From positions 62,001 to 126,000 of the forward strand of contig CAZLRV010000001.1 in NCBI GenBank assembly GCA_964562175.1: DNA of 64,000 bases, read 5' to 3'. The position numbers were made by a program, and so were the translations under genes. Shown here in pieces: positions 58,697-64,000 of the stretch; within the stretch, counting starts at the first letter, position 1, and each line of letters starts with the position of its first letter. The stretch comes from CAZCJU01 sp964562175 (lineage in GTDB: Bacteria > Bacillota > Clostridia > Oscillospirales > CAG-272). The notes beneath the pieces were generated by a model. The model ran no database searches. It saw only the letters and a program-made list of their open reading frames with translations, and was not told where the DNA came from.

Positions 58697-60100
58697 ATGA
58701 AAAAGCTTTTATTTGTTTTCACCCTACTTTGTGTTTTTATGCTTGAATCGTGTTCGCTTGTCATAATCAACGATATAAACAAGCCCGCAGGCGACGAGAG
58801 CAGCGGTTCAAACGGCTCAAGCAACGGTATAATAACCATTACGCCATATGAGGAACCGGACGACGGCTACTCCGAGGCAAAAAAAATATTGCAGGAGCTT
58901 GAGGTCGTTGACCTTGAGGGTTCAAAAACCGTCTTTGCGGTGAGCGACGATACATTTTTCAAGGGTGACGGCGAGGAAACTGTCGTAAATTCCGACAGGA
59001 TAGCGAGAATAAAGGATGTTGAGCAAAAGCTCAACACGGAAATCATATTAAAATCCGATACTGCCGAAAATATTGTATCGAATATCAAAAAGGAGCATAA
59101 TTCGGGCACGCTTTACGCCGATGTCGTTTTCGTCCCGTCTTATTGCATAGGCATTTTGGCGCACGATTCTCTTATAACCTCGTTGCGTGCGTTGCCGAGC
59201 CTTGAGCTTGATGCGCCTTATTTCAGCGAAAGCTCGATGCTTGCCGCAAGCGTCGGCAACAATGTGTACGGAATATCGGGTGACGGTTGTTTTGACGGCG
59301 ATGACGTGTTATGTATGTATTACAACAAGAGTATCGGGGAAAAGCTCGGTATCGACGGCATTGAGGAATATGTAAAAAGCGGAAAGTGGACGCTTGACAA
59401 ATACAACGAGGTCTTGGCAGGTGTCGATCTTGGCGGTGCGGAGGCTCAATGCTCGGAGTACGATATAGGGCGCACGCTTCTAAACGGCACGGGACTTTCG
59501 TTTCTCTCCGGTGAGCTTGATTCCGTACCCGCATGGAATATGGATGAGGATATATTTATCAGCTCTTGTCAAAAGCTTGCATCCGTTTTATCGCACGGAG
59601 TATCGAGCGGGGATCTTACCTCGTCCGACTCGCCCTTTTGCATAGGCACGGTAGGCTCTTGCAAGAAATACGCCGACTCTGCATTTATTTCCGTAATGCT
59701 TCCGTTGCCCAAGCTGTCCGAGGAGGACGAATACATTTCCGTGGCAAGCGACGACGCGATATATATGTGCGTGATGAGCGATCACTACAGCTATCGCACC
59801 CCATCGGATCTTATCGAATGCTTCAACGCCGCAAGCTACCGTTATATAAGAGAGCATTACATTGACGAGTGTGTTGTCGGGGCGTTGCGAAATGAGTGTT
59901 CCGTTTACTCGATAGGCGTTATTTTATCAAATATCAAATATGACCTTACAGCGGTCTACTCATCGGGTTATACAGCCCTTGAGGACTACACGACGGATAT
60001 TTTCGACTCACTGCTGTCGGGAAAGCAGCCGGATCTTGAAAAAACACGAAAAAAGTGCGAGGAATATCTCGAAAAAACCTTCCCCGCACCGTTCAAATAA
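58697..60100 (+). CDS. Lipoprotein related to extracellular solute-binding proteins
   Basis: A 467-residue lipoprotein with lipobox LESC (Cys19). It has a Ser/Gly/Asn linker and a large domain arranged like family 1 sugar-binding proteins: YADVVFVPSYCIGILAHDSLI, DGDDVLCMYYNKSIGEKLGIDGIEEYVKSGKWTLDKYNEVLAG. No permease or ATPase genes follow, so it may be an orphan binding protein or have a sensing role. The ATG at 58697 has GAGGT eight bases upstream; the frame further upstream overlaps tmcAL and is not credible. Confidence 0.8.
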   Translation: MKKLLFVFTLLCVFMLESCSLVIINDINKPAGDESSGSNGSSNGIITITPYEEPDDGYSEAKKILQELEVVDLEGSKTVFAVSDDTFFKGDGEETVVNSDRIARIKDVEQKLNTEIILKSDTAENIVSNIKKEHNSGTLYADVVFVPSYCIGILAHDSLITSLRALPSLELDAPYFSESSMLAASVGNNVYGISGDGCFDGDDVLCMYYNKSIGEKLGIDGIEEYVKSGKWTLDKYNEVLAGVDLGGAEAQCSEYDIGRTLLNGTGLSFLSGELDSVPAWNMDEDIFISSCQKLASVLSHGVSSGDLTSSDSPFCIGTVGSCKKYADSAFISVMLPLPKLSEEDEYISVASDDAIYMCVMSDHYSYRTPSDLIECFNAASYRYIREHYIDECVVGALRNECSVYSIGVILSNIKYDLTAVYSSGYTALEDYTTDIFDSLLSGKQPDLEKTRKKCEEYLEKTFPAPFK

Positions 60101-60793
60101 TTATTTAAGTAAAGCTACCGCTCTTTCACACGCATCCTTTGCGTTGCCCCATGGCTCCTCTGCGTATCTGTAATCGAATTTTTTGCAAAACCAACTCACA
60201 TCCTCCGATATCTTTTCAAAATAAGCCTTTTCAAGTCCCGATATCATATCGTAAAAATCGGCGAATTTCTTCTTATCCATTTTATTTTGAGCGGTAGAGA
60301 GGAGCATATTGTAGTGGTGAATGCAAAAATACGGTTGTTTTGACACTTTTTTGAAAAATTCTTCTTCGCTCTCGATAAGATACACGGCACACTCGACGGC
60401 TTTATGCATATGGAAATCTACTTTTGAGCAAACATAACAGCTTTCTTCAAGCTCCGCACTTCGCTTTTGCGCCGCTTTCGCTCTCATTGACAATATCGGC
60501 GGCATTTTGGGAAACAGCTCTTTTTTCAGCTCGTCAAGGTGGCTCTCAAGCATCAGTGCAAGCCCGAGCTTGTTTTTCATCGTCAACATCTTTTCAAAGT
60601 GGTCTGTGCAAAAGCCTTGTTCGTTTGTTTTTATTCTTATATCGGGCTCCATCATGGATGCGCCCATTATCAACTCAAGCTCGTTTTTTTCGAATTTTTC
60701 TTCAAGCAGGCAGAGAGGACAGGTACAAAGTCCCTCGTCGATAACACGCTCCAGCGTTTCGTTGAGCGGTATTGTGTATATTTGTTCTTTCAT
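60101..60793 (-). CDS. DUF6062-like cysteine-rich protein
   Basis: A 230-residue soluble, mainly helical protein. Cysteine pairs at the start (CTCPLC) and centre (CYVC) and isolated Cys-His groups (FCTDHFEKM, YFCIHHYNML) suggest metal binding. The N-terminal IPLNETLERVIDEGLCTCPLCLLEEKFE resembles the uncharacterised DUF6062 family of Clostridia. AAGGAG precedes the ATG. Its stop codon directly abuts the stop of the convergent lipoprotein gene. Confidence 0.8.
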   Translation of the reverse strand: MKEQIYTIPLNETLERVIDEGLCTCPLCLLEEKFEKNELELIMGASMMEPDIRIKTNEQGFCTDHFEKMLTMKNKLGLALMLESHLDELKKELFPKMPPILSMRAKAAQKRSAELEESCYVCSKVDFHMHKAVECAVYLIESEEEFFKKVSKQPYFCIHHYNMLLSTAQNKMDKKKFADFYDMISGLEKAYFEKISEDVSWFCKKFDYRYAEEPWGNAKDACERAVALLK

Positions 60794-60866
60794 TTTCGGC
60801 TCCTTCGTTTGCGATAGCTATATTCTACTATAAAATAATTAAAATTTCAACGGTGAAAACAAAAAA

Positions 60867-61709
60867 ATGTTAAGTATTGCGGATAAAAGCGTTGAGGAAT
60901 GCATTTGCTTGCCGTTGCCGAAGCATTTTACGCTTGATAAAATATTCGATTGCGGTCAATGCTTTCGGTTTGAAAAATGCTCTCCCTCCTCTTGGGAGGG
61001 TGTTGCCATGGGCAGATACGTTCGATTTGAACAGACTAAGCAAGATTTGAGGATATATGATACCGAGCGTGAGTTGTGGAGCAAATATCTCGCCCTCGAT
61101 GTCGATTACGGTCGAATAAACGATTCTATTCTCGGCGATATGTGCGGAGATGAAACAATGCGCCGTGCGATGGAGTGTGGCGACGGAATACGCATTTTGC
61201 GGCAAGACAAATGGGAAACGCTCTGCTCGTTTATAATATCGCAAAACAACAATATTCCGAGAATAAAAAAGATAATATCCTCACTTTGCCAAGCGCTCGG
61301 CGAGCAAATACGAGCGGGTGAGCGTGTGTTTTATTCTTTTCCCACCCCCGAGAAAGTGGCATCTGCGGGAATTGAGTTTCTGACCTCTCTCAAAACGGGC
61401 TTTCGGGCAAAATACATATACGATGCGGCGATACGCTTTCGTGAATTGCCGCTTGAGGATATGGAGCATATGAGTTTTGAGGAAGCAGACGTACTGCTTA
61501 GGCAAATAAAGGGTGTGGGACCGAAGGTATCCTCTTGCGTTTTACTTTTTGCTTTTTCTCACCTTGAGGCTTTTCCCGTTGACGTTTGGATAAAACGGGT
61601 CTTGCAAAAATACTACACCGCCTCGCCCACGCCGCTCGATATTAGGAGCTACGGGGGTGTGGCTCAGCAATATTTATTCTATTACGAAAGGTACGGTTTT
61701 TCAAAATGA
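60867..61709 (+). CDS. ogg: 8-oxoguanine DNA glycosylase (OGG1 type)
   Basis: A 280-residue base-excision-repair enzyme. The N-terminal OGG domain contains DCGQCFRFEK. The helix-hairpin-helix GPD motif is IKGVGPKVSSCVLLFAFSHLEAFPVDVWIKR, with catalytic Lys220 and Asp239. It removes 8-oxoguanine and nicks the strand. The ribosome binding site is poor (CGGTG). The stop overlaps the next start by ATGA. Confidence 0.93.
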   Translation: MLSIADKSVEECICLPLPKHFTLDKIFDCGQCFRFEKCSPSSWEGVAMGRYVRFEQTKQDLRIYDTERELWSKYLALDVDYGRINDSILGDMCGDETMRRAMECGDGIRILRQDKWETLCSFIISQNNNIPRIKKIISSLCQALGEQIRAGERVFYSFPTPEKVASAGIEFLTSLKTGFRAKYIYDAAIRFRELPLEDMEHMSFEEADVLLRQIKGVGPKVSSCVLLFAFSHLEAFPVDVWIKRVLQKYYTASPTPLDIRSYGGVAQQYLFYYERYGFSK

Positions 61710-62419
61710 TACTTACACCGGAGCAGTCCACCATATCATACCGCTGTCCCGAATGCGGTCAATTCGTTTCAAGCATTGTCGGCGTTTTTTCGCTGACGGG
61801 CGAGCTTATACGCTTGAAATGCTCCTGCAAGGAAAGCGAGCTTCAAATAAAAAAAATAGATGACAGAATACAGATAAACGTTCCTTGCTTCATTTGCGGC
61901 AAGCCTCACATTTACACGATATCGCGCAGTGCGTTGTTTAATTCCGGAATTTTGACGCTTTCCTGCCCGTATTCCGGTATGCTCGTTTGCTTTATCGGAG
62001 GCGAGGATGAGGTATTGCAAGCGACGGAGGATGCGGACAGAGAGCTAAACGAGATACTTGAGGAAAACGGCATTGAGGACTTTTTCTCACAAAAAGAGCA
62101 AGAAAAATACGAGCTTGATTACACTGCCATCACGCTTGCGGTGACGGTAGTAAAGGAGCTTGCCGAGGACGGAAAGATCTATTGCGGCTGTGCCGATTAC
62201 GAGCGGTGCGAGGCAAAGGATCGTCCCATAGACCTTTTGACCATGACAGGCGAGTACGTAAACACCTCCCACGGCGATTTTATTCTTGTTATCGAGGACG
62301 ACAACAGGCTCGTGCTGAAATGCTTGAAATGCGGTCGTTCATATGTCATACCCACCGAAAACGCTTCGTCCATGGCTTACGAGGCATTCATATCCTGCGA
62401 GCATATTTTCTTGAATTGA
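61706..62419 (+). CDS. Cysteine-rich zinc-ribbon protein of unknown function
   Basis: A 237-residue cytosolic protein with CPEC near the start, CSC, CFIC, CGC and a late CLKC. This suggests two or three small zinc ribbons separated by an acidic helical segment (DADRELNEILEENGIEDFFSQKE). It is translationally coupled to the DNA glycosylase gene. I do not recognise a family or function. Confidence 0.75.
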   Translation: MILTPEQSTISYRCPECGQFVSSIVGVFSLTGELIRLKCSCKESELQIKKIDDRIQINVPCFICGKPHIYTISRSALFNSGILTLSCPYSGMLVCFIGGEDEVLQATEDADRELNEILEENGIEDFFSQKEQEKYELDYTAITLAVTVVKELAEDGKIYCGCADYERCEAKDRPIDLLTMTGEYVNTSHGDFILVIEDDNRLVLKCLKCGRSYVIPTENASSMAYEAFISCEHIFLN

Positions 62420-62512
62420 CAGTAGCACATGACGGCGTATGCTCATATAATATCGTTGGAAGCGGCAAAGATCGCCGAGACTTCCACTCGAATATTTATA
62501 CGGAGGAACGCT

Positions 62513-62608
62513 ATGAACTGCTTATGCAATCTTTTCGACGACGACAACATAATATGGATAGTTATCGTCGCCCTGCTCATAATCTTCTGCTGCAACTGCA
62601 ACAGATAA
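62513..62608 (+). CDS. Tiny cysteine-rich membrane peptide (31 residues)
   Basis: A 31-codon frame starts with ATG at 62513 and GGAGG six bases upstream, and ends with TAA at 62608. It has a Cys-containing head (MNCLCNLFDDDN), one hydrophobic helix (IIWIVIVALLII) and a Cys-rich end (FCCNCNR), five cysteines in all. The good ribosome binding site, membrane pattern and following terminator support a real gene. Similar tiny Cys-rich membrane peptides occur in Clostridia, function unknown. Confidence 0.72.
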   Translation: MNCLCNLFDDDNIIWIVIVALLIIFCCNCNR

Positions 62609-62636
62609 GCCGCTTTGTATACAGCGGATAAAAAGA

Positions 62637-62662
62637 GGTCTGCCTCAGAGGGTAGGCAGACC
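62637..62662 (+). repeat. Perfect 9-bp hairpin after the tiny membrane peptide
   Basis: GGTCTGCCT (62637-62645) pairs with AGGCAGACC (62654-62662). A smaller CCGCT/AGCGG hairpin precedes it at 62610-62627. Together with the terminator at 62703 they form a three-hairpin 3' region. Confidence 0.65.
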
Positions 62663-62702
62663 AAGTCATATGGAGAGAGTATAATATAGGAAGATATTAT
62701 AC

Positions 62703-62731
62703 ACGGTACGGGGTATTCCGTACCGTTTTTT
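62703..62731 (+). terminator. Intrinsic terminator
   Basis: ACGGTACGG pairs with CCGTACCGT around GGTATT, followed by six T residues on the plus strand. It ends the transcript carrying the tiny membrane peptide. Confidence 0.9.
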
Positions 62732-62797
62732 ATTGTATCACATTTTTTTCGTTTTGTCATTATCCGATGATAATAAATGAAAACTTTTTTATGATTT

Positions 62798-64000
62798 TTA
62801 TACTTTTTTTATCTTAAGCACCTCGGATGCGGCTGAAAGTATACCGAGTGAACCGCTCTCGAATGTAAGTCCGCCTTGGAAAAACACTGTATACGGAGGA
62901 CGAAGAGGCCCGTCCGCCGAAAGCTCTATAGATGAACCGGAGGTAAATGTACCCGCCGCCATTATCACTTGGTCGGAATATCCGGGCATATCCCACGGTT
63001 CCGGTGTAACGTAGCTGTCAACGGGGGATGCGTACTGTATACCGCGGCAAAATGCGCATAGAGCTTCCGCATCTTTCATTTCTATCGCTTGGATTATGTC
63101 GTACCTCTCATCGTTCCAGGCAGGTGAGGTGGCATATCCGAGTTTTTGGAAAATATACGCCGCAAATGCCGCCGTTTTAAGTGCGTTTGCAACGGAATGC
63201 GGTGCGTAAAACAGCCCTTTGTACATACTTTTCGTTTGTCCGAGCGTTGCGCCGACCTCAAGTCCGATGCCCGGGCAGGTCATTCTGTACGAGCATAGCT
63301 CAACGGCTTTTTTGCTTCCGGCTATATAGCCGCCCGACTCCGCCATGCCCCCGCCGGGGTTCTTTATAAGCGAGCCGACTATTATATCCGCACCGTAATG
63401 AGTCGGTTCACAGACCTGCACAAATTCGCCGTAGCAGTTATCGACAAATGTATACACGTTCGGCGAAATGCTCTTTACGAGCTTAAACATAGAGCCGATG
63501 CTTTCGCTTGAAAAGGTCTTGCGATTCATATATCCCTTTGAGCGTTGAACATACACGACCTTGACACGTCTTCCGACTCTTTTCAGCGTCCTCTCGATTT
63601 CCGCAATATTAAACTCGCCGTCCTCATTAAGATCCGTCTGCATATACTCAACGCCGAAATCGGCAAGGCTTCCCTGACCGCCGTTGCCGTCTATGCCTAT
63701 TACGCCGTCAAGGGTATCGTAAGGCTTGCCCGATACGGAATACAGCACATCACCCGGACGAAGCAGACCGAAAAGTGCTATCGTGAGTGCATGAGTACCG
63801 TTTGCGATGCTGTGGCGAACAAACGCCGATTCCGCACCGAGCACCTCGGCGTATATTCTGTCAAGCGTGTCTCTGCCTCTGTCATCGTAACCGTAACCGC
63901 TTGTCGGGGCAAAGCACGCCTCGCTGACTCTGTTTTCTCTGAACGAATCTATTACACGCTCCGTATTTATGCGTGATATCTCATCGAACTGCTCAAATCG
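62798..64000 (-). CDS. Methionine gamma-lyase family protein (aluminium-resistance/YnbB type), 5' end cut by window
   Basis: The frame is open from 62798 to the right edge (401 codons) and continues beyond it; a GTG at 63844 inside is not the start. The protein is a fold-type I PLP enzyme: FAPTSGYGYDDRGRDTLD near the start, SAFVRHSIANGTHAL, and the PLP lysine in GSLIKNPGGGMAESGGYIAG. The family usually has about 410-430 residues, so only the first few dozen are missing. It is annotated as aluminium-resistance or methionine gamma-lyase-like; the true substrate is uncertain. Confidence 0.92.
   Translation of the reverse strand, partial: RFEQFDEISRINTERVIDSFRENRVSEACFAPTSGYGYDDRGRDTLDRIYAEVLGAESAFVRHSIANGTHALTIALFGLLRPGDVLYSVSGKPYDTLDGVIGIDGNGGQGSLADFGVEYMQTDLNEDGEFNIAEIERTLKRVGRRVKVVYVQRSKGYMNRKTFSSESIGSMFKLVKSISPNVYTFVDNCYGEFVQVCEPTHYGADIIVGSLIKNPGGGMAESGGYIAGSKKAVELCSYRMTCPGIGLEVGATLGQTKSMYKGLFYAPHSVANALKTAAFAAYIFQKLGYATSPAWNDERYDIIQAIEMKDAEALCAFCRGIQYASPVDSYVTPEPWDMPGYSDQVIMAAGTFTSGSSIELSADGPLRPPYTVFFQGGLTFESGSLGILSAASEVLKIKKV

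Noticed and set aside
62703..62731. Terminator also serving the minus-strand lyase gene
   Set aside because: On the minus strand the stem is followed by GTGTATAAT rather than T residues, so only plus-strand termination is supported.
1..64000. tRNA or rRNA genes, CRISPR arrays, insertion sequences, prophage
   Set aside because: No tRNA T-loop with matching acceptor stems, no spaced direct repeats and no transposase, integrase or phage gene was recognised.

Overview
The window looks like chromosome from an anaerobic, endospore-forming Clostridia (Oscillospiraceae/Ruminococcaceae-like, probably gut or rumen). Supporting signs are a complete spoIIAA-spoIIAB-sigF operon, a Prp-type ribosomal protein operon (L21-Prp-L27 with the cleavable L27 N-terminus), dockerin and cohesin-like modules on secreted proteins, and TTG/GTG starts with GGAGG-type ribosome binding sites. 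No rRNA, tRNA, CRISPR array, transposase or phage gene was seen. Most transcription units carry a near-consensus TTGACA-17-TATAAT promoter, which made many operon boundaries readable. The assignment to a family is inference; only the class-level call is well supported.

Layout. 1-10 kb: a GNAT acetyltransferase, a secreted LRR-dockerin protein, a TPP riboswitch with thiT, a putP-like Na+/solute symporter, an unusual esterase-acyltransferase fusion with a zinc-ribbon membrane partner, and two surface-glycosylation-type genes. 10-14.5 kb: rplU-prp-rpmA behind a structured leader, the spoIIA operon, a small lipoprotein and a PTS-IIC-like permease. 14.5-24.3 kb: a cysteine/homocysteine sulfhydrylation operon (metY-cysK-Rrf2 regulator) with a palindrome at its start point, a transaldolase, and a lipoate-dependent 2-oxoacid dehydrogenase operon (E2-E3-fused E1) with a perfect palindrome over its promoter. 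24.3-25.8 kb is RNA-rich: a roughly 209-nt structured ncRNA, a cluster of four DnaA-box-like 9-mers, and a rod-like leader RNA followed by a terminator ahead of a zinc-ribbon membrane protein.

25.8-53.4 kb is one large exopolysaccharide/cell-surface locus. It is made of several minus-strand operons plus one short plus-strand operon. It encodes two initiating sugar-phosphate transferases, five glycosyltransferases, a flippase, a polymerase, chain-length and tyrosine-kinase proteins, a PHP phosphatase, an LCP ligase, LicD, two NAGPA-type phosphodiester glycosidases (one a 1,805-residue repeat protein), an N-acetylhexosamine-kinase-like enzyme, an aminotransferase, two S26-like proteases and a catalytically degenerate DD-carboxypeptidase. 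Embedded in it are a PqqD-like protein, an HprK-like kinase and an NTP_transf_5-type nucleotidyltransferase, a combination reminiscent of peptide-modification modules.

53.5-57.1 kb holds a cohesin-dockerin secreted protein, a second secreted protein and a hidden 41-residue acidic peptide with a YxxPxL leader-like motif. 57.5-64 kb holds tmcAL, a solute-binding-like lipoprotein, a Cys-rich cytosolic protein, an OGG-type DNA glycosylase, a zinc-ribbon protein, a hidden 31-residue Cys-rich membrane peptide and, running off the right edge, a methionine gamma-lyase-family gene. The best candidates for something undescribed are the leader RNA at 25507-25717 and the possible peptide/PqqD/HprK/nucleotidyltransferase system inside the polysaccharide locus.
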